64,000 nt of DNA, from assembly GCA_027625915.1 (NCBI GenBank), contig JANTQA010000023.1, positions 13,826,001 through 13,890,000 of the forward strand. The letters run 5' to 3'. Source of the DNA: Anaeramoeba flamelloides (lineage: Eukaryota > Metamonada > Anaeramoebidae). This document shows, piece by piece, positions 19,238 through 31,194 of the stretch (positions are counted from its first letter, which is position 1; every line of letters begins with the position of its first letter). Under the pieces are notes generated by a model, which was given only the letters and a program-made list of their open reading frames with translations, was not told where the DNA came from and did no database searches. The translations under genes and the position numbers were made by a program.

Positions 19238-19597
19238 ATTGAATAGAAAATGTTAGATCTTGTCTCTGATATTACTCATTTCATTACCACTTTTTTGTAA
19301 ATAATATACCATAACTTTCTGGAAATACATTAAAAAATATATTATTTTTTTCATTCTGTATTTGTCATTTTATTAATTAAGGCATATTCATATTTTATAC
19401 CCCTCTAGGGATTGAAGCACAACACACTAATCGATAAAAATGATTAAAAAGAATTTCAACTAAAGGAAAGCCAAAATATTGCAAATTTTAGGTTTTTTTG
19501 ATCCAAAAATTCAATTTGAAATTTTTTAAAAAAACAACACAAATTTAATAGATATTCTTTTGTTATAAACATAGATAAATCAAAATTTTGAAAATTA
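19238..19597. other. Downstream of the START gene
   Basis: AT-rich 3' flank, no feature recognised. Confidence 0.4.
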
Positions 19598-19705
19598 TGC
19601 AAAAAAACAAATAATTTGGATATCATTGAAGATTTTGACCATTTTCTTTCGGAATTTTCCAGCCTATGAAAATAATTGTAAAATCTGAGTTTCTGAAATA
19701 AAAAA
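19598..19705 (+). pseudogene. LINE 3'-end fragment
   Basis: The sequence encodes a relic similar to the tail at 37950-38145. Both contain ATATCATTGAAGATTT, then a GAC/GAT CATTTT block, then CC.GCCTATGAAAA/AAAC, and both end in an AT-rich run after a stop. The other copy spells a C...C...H....C zinc-finger-like tail typical of non-LTR reverse-transcriptase proteins. Here the Cys codons are lost. Too short for more. Confidence 0.5.
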
Positions 19706-19860
19706 AAATCAATATTTTTTTTTTTTTTTTTTTTAATATTGAAGAGAGGTGATTCAACAAAATTACACCCCGTTTGCCGTTAGGGTTTTTTATTTTTTGT
19801 TTTGATTAGAAAATTTAATAGATTTTACTAATAAAAACAAAAAGTAAAAAAAAAAAAAAA

Positions 19861-19940
19861 GTTAGCTTTTCCAGAATTTAAAAGAATTAAGTAAAATATT
19901 TGATTTTTCTATATTCTTTTGAATTCTGGAAAACCTAACA
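19861..19940. repeat. Hairpin module H1
   Basis: An 80-bp near-palindrome: GTTAGCTTTTCCAGAATT, then AAAAGAAT, a centre rich in AAAATATTTGATTTT, then ATTCTTTTGAATTCTGG and AAAACCTAAC. The same module occurs near 34.1-35.05, 37.82, 38.28, 42.8 and 63.9 kb. It lies about 155 bases after a LINE tail, as does the copy at 38275. Confidence 0.85.
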
Positions 19941-20143
19941 GCTGGAAGACGATATTAATTTTCTCCCTTCAAAATAATAATAATAAAAAAATTGTATAAT
20001 GTGTTTTAATTATTAAAACAAGGACGTTTTTGATATCTTGACAAACTTTTCAAAAAAAAAAAAAAAAACTGTTAATTGAAAAAAAATAAAATCACAAATA
20101 AAATAAGAAAATTTTTTGACAAGCTATTTTTTTAGGGGTTTTG

Positions 20144-20915
20144 AAATATTCCCGAAAATACCCGAAAATCGAAAATACCCGAAAATTTTTTAACCCCATA
20201 AAAACACGTTACGGACAACTTCTAAGATTCCCTAGTGCCAATATACTCATTTTAACGGTAAAATAACAATTTTACTTTCAGTCAAAATATTTTTTTTTGA
20301 TTTTTCTACTTTAAACTACTCTAAAGAGGTTTTGGTACCTTTTGAGTATATTTGTTTAATTGTTGGTACTTATAAGGGTAAGTGTATAGGTATGTGAGGG
20401 TATTGGTATGGGTGGTGTGGGTATTGGTAGGGGGCGTGTTTGTATATTTTGGTAAAACCAGTTCCTTTTATGGAATGGGAAGTTAAATAAAGTTTGGCTT
20501 GGGTCACCTTATGTAGGATATGGGTATGTGTTGTACGATTAGATATTACTCGGTTATTTTTGGATTATATTTAATATTACAAAATTATGGGTAATGATAA
20601 ATAATTAGAAATTTTCAATTCAAGTACATTTTCATTCGTTTAGTTAATACTATTTCGAAATGATCAAAAAAGTTACAGCCATCTAGGATACTTATTCCTT
20701 TCACACAAAATGGGTTGAATACCATTCCCTAAAATTTAATTTTTTTGAATTTTGATATTTTCAGAAAAAAAAATTTTTTCAAAAATAAAAGCCAAATTTA
20801 CCTTTATACTGAGTACACTGGCACTAGTGTTTCATAGAAGTTGTTCAAAAAGTGTTTTTTCGTGGTTAAAAAATTTTCGAGTATTTTCGATTTTCGGGTA
20901 TTTTCGGGAATATTT
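20144..20915. mobile_element. Non-autonomous DNA element with about 130-bp terminal inverted repeats
   Basis: 772 bases. The left end AAATATTCCCGAAAATACCC pairs with the right end, which reads the same on the minus strand. Complementarity then continues, with mismatches, through a CGAAAATACCCGAAAATTTT block, GAACAACTTCTA-type and CTAGTGCCA.T.TACTCA blocks, about 130 bases in all. The interior has no ORF but holds a G-rich patch (20398-20434). I see no clear target-site duplication. Family unknown; MITE-like. Confidence 0.75.
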
Positions 20916-20971
20916 GATAGATCCATTTTTTTATGTATGCACCTATACAATTTTTTATTATAAAATTTTTT

Positions 20972-21426
20972 TTGAATTATAATCAAAAGATTCACAAGCG
21001 CAAAAAGTAATGCCTTAATATTTTAAGTTTTTTTACTAAATTTGTTATTTTTCTAAAAACTCTAAAACTTTTCTCGTACGCCCCAACGGGAGAGGTATTT
21101 TGTAAAAAACTTAAGGTTTAGAATAGCAAAAAAAAAAACAATATAATTAAAGAATAAAAATGTTTGGGGTTGTTTTTGTTTCCTGATTTCTGAAAATTAT
21201 TTTCGATTTTTGAATTTCTTTTTCAACCCCAAACATTTTTATTCTATTATTAAATCGTATTTTTTGCTATTAGAATCCCCATGTTTGTTAACGAGAAACC
21301 TCTCTCTTGGTGACGCCTCGGAAAAGTTTTATAGTTTTTGGAAAAATGACAAATTTCGTAAAAAAAACTTAAAATATTAAGACATCACTTTTTGCGCTTG
21401 TGAATCTTTTGATTATAATTCAAAAA
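20972..21426. mobile_element. Fold-back element, almost a complete palindrome
   Basis: Arms of about 220 bases. Left GAATTATAATCAAAAGATTC through CACAAGCGCAAAAAGT pairs with the mirror copy ending at 21421. Inner blocks (AATAGCAAAAAA, AATAAAAATGTTTGGGGTTG) also have inverted partners. The loop is about 20-40 bases. Outer 100 bases differ at few positions. No coding capacity. It starts 56 bases after the preceding inverted-repeat element. Confidence 0.8.
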
Positions 21427-21499
21427 AAAATATTAATTTCAAAAACAATTATGCGATTCGGGTTAATAAAGGATGTATACATAAATATTTTATCATTAC

Positions 21500-21840
21500 G
21501 AGATTTTTGGTTAAATTTCAATTATCTTTTATAGAATCAACCGACATGCAATTGTTTAGAAAAAAGAGAAATTCTAAATTTCAGATGAAAGTTGATATTC
21601 ATAAAATCAATTCTTGGACAAACGATAAATCTCCAAAAAAATTTAATAATTAAAAAAAATTTTGTGACTTATTTTGGAATGACTATGTGCAAAATTTCAC
21701 AATTTCTTTGGAAAGATAAAATTTTTGACAATAAGATTTTTTTATATTAGTAAGTGTATTGATTTTATAAGAAATAATCACCACCACACTTTTCTTAAAG
21801 TTAATTTGGAGTTTCAATCATTTTTTTTTTTTCAAATTTA
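21500..21840 (+). repeat. Dispersed repeat R2, copy 3
   Basis: Shares AGAATCAACC, AATTGTTTAGAAA, ACAATTTCTTTGGAAA, TTGACAATAAGATTTTTTT and GTTAATTTGGAGTTT with R2 copies at 7925-8400 (+) and 31700-32200 (-). It borders the fold-back element on its right. Confidence 0.55.
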
Positions 21841-22076
21841 CTTTTTAAAAAAGTAATAAAAAAAATAAATAAAAAAATTAATAAAAAAAAAAAATTAAAA
21901 AATTAATAAAAAAAAAAAATTAAATACAATAAATAAATTGTATTATTAAAAGAAAATAATTATTGAGTAATAGAAATTTAGAATTGTGTTTCAATGTCGG
22001 TTTAAATATAAAATTAATAAAATATATTCTTATATGATTATTTTCTTCTTAATGTATATAATTTGGAAAAAATGAT

Positions 22077-25000
22077 TTAATCAGAAAAATATTCAAAAGG
22101 TTCAGGTGGTTCTGGCTCTTTTTCTTCTTCTTTTTTTTCAGTAGTATCAAATTCAATTTCGATTAATTCTTCGTCTTCATCAGGCTTTGTATCTAATAAC
22201 ATAACGATTCCAAATTTGGCACTTTCTTTTATTGGTTTGTATCTAGGATCGACATCAAAGGTGATATATTTTCTTTGATCTAAAGTAATTCGAGTTGGAT
22301 TCTCTAAAATTTCTTCTTCTTCTTCTTCTTCTTCTTCTTTTTCTTTTTCTTTCCCCTCGTTCTCCTTCTCATTTTCCTTCTCCTTCTCCTTCTCCTTCTC
22401 CTTTTCCTTTTCCTTCTCCTTTTCTTCTTCATTCTCCTTTTCTTCTTCAATTTTTTTCTTTTCATCAACTTCTTCTGAGTCCATTTGTGAATTATCCTCT
22501 TCATTATTTTTTTTTTGTTCAGCTTTTTCTTCTTGTCTTCTTTGTTCCTTTTTAGTTACCGATAATACCGCTGTTTCGACTTTCTTTTCAACTTTTTTTT
22601 TCTCGACTAATGGATTTGGATAAGCAAACAAACTAGGCTTAGCATTTGATTTTACTTTAAACTTGGGCATATTTAAATCTTTATTTAAGCCAATTAATGC
22701 GGTAGGTTGGAATGCTAAGGAAATAAAATATGTCAAAGGATGCCAAAACCAGTATTGGGAGAAAATTGCCAACCCAACAATGGCTTTCATATCATTTTCC
22801 CCGGTGGTAGTTTGCATGCTAATTGTCACATTTCTACCACCAGCGTCAATTAAACCAGCGCCTAAAATTGCACCCATTTTGGTCATTTTATGTTCATATT
22901 TATCTGAAACTATTTCGTAGAATTGATCTTTAATTTTGGAAACCTTCGGTTCCTGCTTTTCATTGAATTGCATTAGGACCATTCCAGTGGCAATTAATGC
23001 CCCCTGTCTAACGATATTGTTAAGATCCTTTGTCAAAGGTTCCAATAGTTCAAGGGCGTCTTTATTGGCTGTGCCGGCACAGGTGATACCGAGAGCCATT
23101 GCCGCGCCAAATCTTACAGAGTTATTATATGATTTTGCGAGTAAGGAAAGAGTCTTTGGGACTTGATTGGGCTCTTTAAACAAGAGAAACCCGATTGCAA
23201 TTACTGCTGCTCTCCTGACATCGTCATTAACATCACTTACCGCGACATGTAATAATTTCCTGAGTGCCTTTTCATTGGAGGTACCAGCATATGCCATGGC
23301 GATAGTGAACATGGCGCCATACCTTAAAATGGAATCCTTATCGGAAGATAATTGCTCGATCAACCCCTCAGCTTCTTGTTCCTTGCCATACATTATTAGT
23401 GACATTCCAACGGATACCCCTCGAATGATTTTTTCGTGTTCGGTTTGATGTGCATAATTCCACATTTCTTGGATTGCCTTGCTATTGCCCGTTCCGAGCA
23501 TTAGCAATCCCATGGCAATACCTGCTGCCTCACCTGCTACGGCATCATCATTATAGAGAACGTCTCTCAATTCCTCATATGTTTGCATATCACCAACAGC
23601 CATCGAAGATAGCCCGATTCCTAAGCAGGCACCGTGCTGAATAATATTGTTCCTTTGGCAATTCTTTAATGCTTCAAGTAGAAATGGTGTAACTTCTTCC
23701 CCATGCTTGGTATTAATCAAACCAAGTGCGTATAATGACCCTCCTTCGGAATATGGAGAGCTTCCGCCGCTTCCCTGTGGCAAATATGGTTCCAAAATGG
23801 TAAATGCCTTATCTAAATGCCCCTTGTGTATCAAACCTAAACTTGCCGTTGAGCAAAACTTTGCCCAATTGGAAATATTTGCCAGCCATCCAAGATTTTC
23901 TCTTAAAAAGACATCGGAAGTGGTTCCACAAGAGATTAACCCATGCGACATCACGATCATGGAAGTTAATAGGGAATGTCTAGAATCAGTTTTTTCTTTT
24001 AATCTCAACAAATTTTGTAAATCGGTTTTATTGTTTCTATTTAAAAATTGTAAATGTAAATTGATTGTTGTCCTTCCAGATAAAATGGATTTGATTTGAT
24101 CCATTTTTTTATTATACACTAATAGCTTTTGTTCTCTTGGCGTATATTCGGCAACAATGCCATCCTTTTCAACAGGCTTGTTAACTGGAATAGGATCTGG
24201 TAATAATAAAACTAATTCGTTAAGAAAATGTTGTGATGCGTTCTCATATAAATCAAATCCTATTTGGCATGCATTTAAATGCGATTCAGTAGATTCATCC
24301 AAAAGTAAATCATTTAAAATTTCGGATAATCTTTCAACATCATTCAAAAATAACAAAATATCGCAAATGTTAATATAATCCAATTCCGGTCGGCTTTCAT
24401 AGATTTCTAATAACATTGTTAAAACCTATTTGTTATGAGATATTTTTATTTGTAAATTGATTGGGATTTATAATTTGAATTTGAAATGGTAAAATTAAAG
24501 TAAAAATTTTGATGTTAGTTATTCGTTTTTTTTTTTTTTTTGTGTTTCAAATGATTCATTTGCAATTTAAATAATTCATTTTTTTGAATAGAATCATTTT
24601 AAAAAAAGACTGAAAAAAATGTTTTCAAAAGTATCTATAAAACAGATTTCAAACTTTAATCGAGCTGTTTTCAGGAATTTATTAAAAAATATTTTTTTTT
24701 CTCAATACTTTTTTTAAAACTGCTTTCAATAATAAGATTTACAAAATTGTTTTGAACATTTTCATGAGAAGATTAACGATTGCTAATTGGCCATCAATCT
24801 CGCAAAAATGGTCATTAACAACAAACACTATCATTTAATAACATTTTAACTCATAAAGACAAAATTATCACTTTTTAAAACCTTTTTTTTTTTAATAAAA
24901 CAATTTTTTTTTAATTTAAATACGACCAATTTAAAAAAACAAATAAAAAGATCCCAATTTACATTTTTGTTGTTGGAAATTTCAAACAAAGGGTTTAAGA

Positions 25001-26464
25001 AACCAAACTAAAGAGATCACTCTTCAGCTTCATAAAGACTTTTTCAATTCAAAAAAAATTGAAACGATTCAATTTACCCCATTCACAAAAAGGTATATAA
25101 CAAAATAATACATATTTTGTTTCAATGTTAAATGAATTTTTTATCATATTTAAACCAACTTTTTGTTTAAATTATGTCGTCATAAGCAAGCATTTTCTTT
25201 TTTTTTAAATTTATTTCAAATATTGCATAAAATTTTTGAAATAAAAAAATAAAATTCACATTTTTAAAATTGTGTGATTATTGATTTCTTTCGAATTTAT
25301 TTGCTAATTTTGTCCAAAATTTTTTTTACTTTAAATACAACAATTACTTTTAAAGCGTGAATTAAATAAACGTTTTTACGAGGATATGTCAGATTCAGAA
25401 TCGGTTATCTTCTCGTGAAAATGGTCATTTTTTTAAAAAAATTAAATCCAAAGTATTCCATTTTTGATTTATTTATTTATACTGAACTCATAAAAGAAAC
25501 TTATTAAAAAATTAAAAAATAGATAATAAACTCGTGAAGTTATCAAATAATGAATTATTTTATATTTAAAATCCATTTTCTTTATTCTTGTAATCATAAA
25601 AAGTGAAAACTAAGTCTTTATTATAGACTTTAAATCCAAGAAATCATTATTTGCTTTTATTTTATTTTATAAAAATACTAATCATTATTAGTTTCATATA
25701 ATTCAAGCTGTAACTATTTTTTATTTTTTTTGATTTATTTTTACTAGTTGATAACGTATATATGTCGTTTTAGAAAATTGATGTCTTTTTTTTAGTAAAT
25801 TATTTTTCAGAATTTCGCATCAATTTGAAAACTAAATTAATTTATCAAGAGTTAGATTCTGATCAAGTTTGTTAAAGCGTTTGAAATTTCTGATTGATCA
25901 TAATTAGGCTTCTGTGATTTCTGTAATTTCTGTGATTATTGAAATATGAAATTTTTAAAGAAGAAAATGGTCGAATCATATTTGATAATTTTAAAAAAAA
26001 TTGAGAAACTTTACAATATTTTTAAATTTAGAATGGATTTCGGAATAATTTTTAGTTTCATAACCTTTTAAGGATTTTGAAAATATCTAAAGGATTAAAT
26101 TTAATTTTTAAAAAGTAAGTGTTTTTTTTTTATCCCAAAATTTTCATTCGATTTTACAAAATAATAATCATTCCAATAACTCATATAAATCACTATAATC
26201 TACAATTAGTAAAAGGAAATCATTGCCAACAGCCTCTTTTCAGAATTAAAAAATTGAAATTTTAAAGAACTTTTTAAACTTTTTTGGTTTAGTTGAATAA
26301 AAATTTTGGTACATTTCTTTTTCAACAGATAGTATAAATTTTGTTTTGATATTTGGGGGTAATTAAAATGAAAAAAAAAAATCAATTGGAATTACAAACA
26401 ACAAAAAAAAAGAAAAAAATTTGACAGAAATAAAAAAAACAATGAAAAAAAACAATGGAAAATT

Positions 26465-26512
<48 letters not shown>

Positions 26513-27415
26513 TCTTTTACTTCTTGTCTGTACCAGCGTGACTGTATATATTTTCTTGCAATTGTTAAACAGTAAGTAAGCATTTCATCTGTTTTGTCAA
26601 CCATTTCAATAATTTCTTTTATGATATCGATTCTTCTTGCCTCAATTGCAATACCAAGTGCCTCTTTAAATTCTTTTTCTAAAAAGCATCTTCGGAAGAC
26701 AGAGTTAATGATCTTTTCCAGCCGAGGATCAATTACTTCACTCTCGGTTTTTTCTAAAGTAATTTTTTCGTTTTTTGTCTCATATAAGCCTTCGTCTTGT
26801 TCTGAATCTTCGTCAGAATCAATTAACATGTTTTCGAGTTCTGAGTCTTCTTCTTCTTCATCATCAAAAATTGTCTTTGTTTTGTTTTTTTCCTCCTCTT
26901 GTTTTTTGAGTTTTAGTTTATGTTCTTCTTCTGTAATAACACTACGCTTTTCGATATAGTCATTAAAAGATTTGGAGATAAGTGTCCTTGTAAATTCGTC
27001 TCTTTGTGAGACATCAAATAATTGCCCTGCTCCAAGAGCAAATAATAACGAATCATCAAGAAATCCTAAATGATAATAAACTTTTGAAGCAACAATAGCT
27101 GCTAAAGTTCTTGATGGGAATTCTTCGTCTTCATACAAAGCCTCTCTTGAATTTGGTTTTGTTTTTTGTTTGTTGTTAACAATGAATATTTAATTTTACC
27201 AGGAATTAATTTTTTGTTTTGTTTTTTTTTGTTACCAAAATAAAAAAAGTAAAAGGGAAAAAAAATTGGTACATTTTCCCAATAGAATCAGAAATTTCAG
27301 CCCAAAATTGATCCACAAGTGAATCAAGTTTACGAAGGGCATATGTTTTTAAGTCGTTATCAGGTTCATCAAGAAGTGCAATGATTCCTGAAGCGGTTGA
27401 AAGAACAACACTCAT
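22077..27415 (-). CDS. RPN2: 26S proteasome regulatory subunit RPN2 (PSMD1)
   Basis: Three exons: 27415-27273, 27145-26521 and 24425-22077, giving 1038 residues (human PSMD1 is about 950). I start at ATG 27415 (MSVVLSTASGIIALLDE), which aligns with the family N-terminus. Splicing restores the conserved run ...ISDSIGKIEALYEDEEFPSR and, at the second junction, ...RWYRQEV|LTMLLEIYES without loss of residues. The PC-repeat toroid is clear (GSGGSSPYSEGGSLYALGLI; AVSDVNDDVRRAAVIAIGF; RFGAAMALGITCAGT). ISLQ-type and NLDK/LNKDLNMPK segments follow, then a Lys/Glu-rich loop near 880-960, and the C-terminus ends EPEPPEPFEYFSD as in animals. RPN2 is the large scaffold of the 19S base and holds RPN13. 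An alternative upstream ATG at 27496 would add a poorly conserved leader. Confidence 0.95.
24426..26520 (-). other. RPN2: 2.1-kb intron 2 of RPN2
   Basis: Donor GTAAAA at 26520 and acceptor AAATAG ending at 24426. Homology shows no missing residues, so this is one intron of 2095 bases, against 127 bases for intron 1. A run of more than 40 A (+ strand; T in the transcript) sits just inside the donor (about 26468-26510). The interior is AT-rich. A stretch at 24600-24690 weakly resembles 53975-54060. Confidence 0.85.
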
Positions 27416-30400
27416 TTGTTTGTTGAAATCTTTGAAATGAAAAAAAAAAAGAAAAAATGAATTTACCTTGATTAAAATTTTCGATTCAGTTTTCATCTAT
27501 TTGGAAATAATTTGTTATTTTTGTTAAAAAACGACTGTCTGGGTGAGTTTTGTTTTATTTAATGATTTGTCCAGTAAAGTATGTACTTCTTTATAAAGAA
27601 GCCAAACAAAGTTATTCTCTCATTGTCAATTTTTAAGTTGCTTAATTAGTTAATAATTCCTCTTATCTTGGAAATATTCCAAAAGTAAATCAATATTTAA
27701 AGAGGTACGTTGTTATAGTAGTTGTTGATTATGTTTATATGAATTTTGGAGATTATTTTATTTGTCTCTCTTTGATATTTTAATTTCTTTTAGTTTTCTT
27801 TATTTGTTAAATATTATTTGGATGTTGAAGGGTTTTTAATTTGACTAAAAAATTTGAATATTGAAATATTGTTAAATAAAAGACTCAAAATTATTTCTAC
27901 CAAGATGAAATTAAATTAATATATAAAAAAATTTTTTTTCAGATATCAAAGAATTACAATTATTGAATAGTTATGAAATTGGTTACTAGGGATTATTTTA
28001 AACAACAAAACTCCTTTTATTTAATTTTTAGAAAAATTGATAGTCCTGGCATTTTTATTCTTATAATTCTAGTAGTATTTGGGATAATAAAATCAAATAT
28101 AAATCTTATCAAAATTGGTTAATTATTATAAAAGAATTTCCAAAAAATTGAGTTTGTCCAACAAAAGTTGGGTTTTGAATGCTTTTTTTTTTAGAGGTAA
28201 AAAATGAGATATGTGGAAAAAGGAAAAATATATTACTGGTATTAAACTTGAACAATCTGTAAACGTTATTGTATTTATGGGATCAGTAACTATTAATTAT
28301 GTATTTTTTATAAATTTAATAAAGCACTTAATTTCTCAATTATTCAATTAAATTTGATAACCAAGCTTCATTTATCAACTTTAGAGAAATGATTTATCAT
28401 TTTTACAAGAATTTTATTTTCCCCATGAATTTGTAATAAAAATCCAATCCTTTTTTGTTGTTATTTTTTCATACTATTGAAAAAAAAAAAAAAAAAATTG
28501 TATAGACTTTTAATTCATCTGAAATACCACTTTTAGTGATAACTGGGCGTTTTTATTAACTTAATAGTATCAAATATTTAATCTTATTTTATCCCTACAA
28601 GAAAAATAAATCAAATATTGAATCCTGAGAGATCTAAAAGATAATTGATTATCAATTTTAGTCACTAATATTTATGAAATTTCTTGAAATTTAAAAGTTT
28701 GGGTAATATTCTTTTTCAAAATTAAAAAGTTAAAAAATGGCTATTTTTATTAAAATAATTTATTTAAGAATATCCATTATTTTTATTATTAGTATTATTA
28801 TTATTAATTTGAATTAAATTTTATTTGTTTGTAAATATTTAAAATTATGAGAAATAATAGTAAAAAATATCAATATTTTCAGTCTTTAGGGATTATTATC
28901 ATTTTACTAAAAGAATAAGGTCTGTTAATCAATTATTATTTTGATTAAAAACATTCAAATTAAAAAGTATTCCTATCAGTTGAAGTTCGATTTTACAGGT
29001 TTTAAAAAAGTATTTTTGTAATATTTTTAATTGATTAAAATTGTTGGTTTTCCTATATCTTTTTGTTCAAATAAAATAAACAATTAATTAAGAATCTTGC
29101 TTAAAATTAATATATAATTATTTTTTATGTGTTAAAGATTTTTTTTTGTTATAAAGTATTTTTTTAAAAGAAAAAAACTAAAATTCATTCAATAAAGGCA
29201 TGGCACAAAACAGAACTTTTTATCCGAGTTTAGAATTATTTAGTTATATTTAAATCTCTTTTACATGTTGGATTTCTTTCTTTTTTTCTTATCTTTATTT
29301 TGAAAATTGAAATTGAATTAACATAATTATTCTTTCAAGTAAAGTTATACTATGATTTATAATATATGATTGTTTGAACCATTGGATGACACATCAATTT
29401 AAAAATCTAGTTTCTAACGAACCCAATAAAATGTTAAAATATTTTATGAATGATATTCTTTAGTTATAAATTTTGTATTTATAAAGTGTCAAAAAAATAT
29501 TGTTCAACAAAGAAATGTTGAAAAATAAATGTTTTCAAACAGATAAATTTTTTTTTTTCCAATATATTATGAAAAAGAAAATCATTAAATTGATTTTATT
29601 TCTTACATAATAAATTTGTTGTGACTTATTTTAATAAAATTTTCATCCTTATTACACTTTAAACCAGCTTTATTGTAAGAAATATAATTTCAATATTCTA
29701 TAATATAATTTAATAGGTTAAACAATAAATTATTTTATTCTAATAATTGAAAAATAATTTTATTATTTATATAAATACCATTTTAATTTCGAGATTTTTC
29801 CAAAATACTTTAATACTTTTATTCGGGATTTTTCTTTTTATACCAAGATGGAATTTTATTTTTTTCAAAATAAAATTTTCTTGAAAATATTTCCGAATTA
29901 GATATCATTATTCTAAATTTATAATGATTTTTTAATTCCAAAAATGATTAAAATTGTTATTAAAATTCGTATGGACAAGATCAAACGATTTATTTTACAA
30001 AATTTTTCAAATTTAAAAATATTTTTTTTTTTTTTTTTTTTCATTTTTTGAAAGCCAAAAAACAACTTTTTAAAAACCTTAAAGATAAAAAAATAACCTA
30101 ATAGAGATCAATTCAATTGAGAAACTTTTATTATATCAAAATTAAAATTTATTTAACCATCTAAACTTCTATCAATTATATTTATTGAGATTTAAATTGA
30201 ATTATAATCATTAAAAATAATAAAGAATCAAGAAAATTTCTTACGAAATCAAGACTTTTTAACATAAAAAGAAAAATTATGTTACAAGATTTTCAAATAA
30301 AAACTTAATTGTTAATAAAAATAAATTTGTTACTTTTTTTCAATTTTTATATATGAAATATGTGAAATTTTATTTTTAAAATTCGATTTATATTCACTAA

Positions 30401-31194
30401 TTTGTTAAATGATATTAACTCATCCATTTCAAACAATCAAAAACACCCTTTACAAAAAAAATTTTTTTTAAAGATCTTTATAGGATTTCATTTTATTTGT
30501 AAAAAAATGCAGAATCCCTTAAATGTTAATTCTTCATATTTTTTTAATCATTCAAATATAACAATACGGATTACTATCTGGGGTAAAACGAGAAAATTGT
30601 AAAAAGATTACAGCACCATTGTAATATAGAATCTTAATAGAACCCAAAAAAGATTGTAAGATTAACAAAAAAAAAAGAAATAATAAATAAGAAAAAACAA
30701 AATGAGTGATTTAAAACAATAATTGGTATTTTAATACTATCTTTTGGTATGGGTTTTTCTTTTATTGATCAATTTTCAAAAATTAGTTGAAAAATTGACT
30801 ATTTTTATGATCTCCAAAACCACTTCTCATATTTCGATAATCAAAAAGATCTAAATTTTATTTGTTGATTTGATTGAGAATAATCAAATGAATTATTTTT
30901 TGAAGTTAATTGGTTTCTTCTTTATATAGTTGATTTTAACTTTTCATTTTCTGGTTCTATTACGGTTCCCAATTAAAAATTGTGTTTCAATTTTTTCCCC
31001 ATTTTGCTTTTTTTCCCAAATTATTTGATGTATTTTTTTACATTTGGAAAATCAAAATAAAAAGTGAAAATTAATAAATTTTTATTTTCAATGCAAATTA
31101 AATATAGTTAAGTTGATGTTTTTATCAATATTCTAATATTTTATTCAAATAAAAATATTAGATAAAAAATAAGAAAAAAAAAGATATAAATATC
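27416..31194. other. Gene-free AT-rich region
   Basis: About 3.8 kb between RPN2 and the PSI protein 3' end. Short open frames (for example at 30402) have no recognisable content. No RNA gene or clear repeat seen. It should hold the RPN2 promoter and the PSI gene terminator, but I recognise no motif. Confidence 0.5.

Noticed and set aside
22295-24378. Plus-strand open frames opposite RPN2
   Set aside because: Shadows of a highly conserved minus-strand gene; no domain on the plus strand.
27206-27496. RPN2 start at ATG 27496
   Set aside because: The extra residues are Phe/Lys noise, whereas the frame from ATG 27415 matches the family N-terminus directly.
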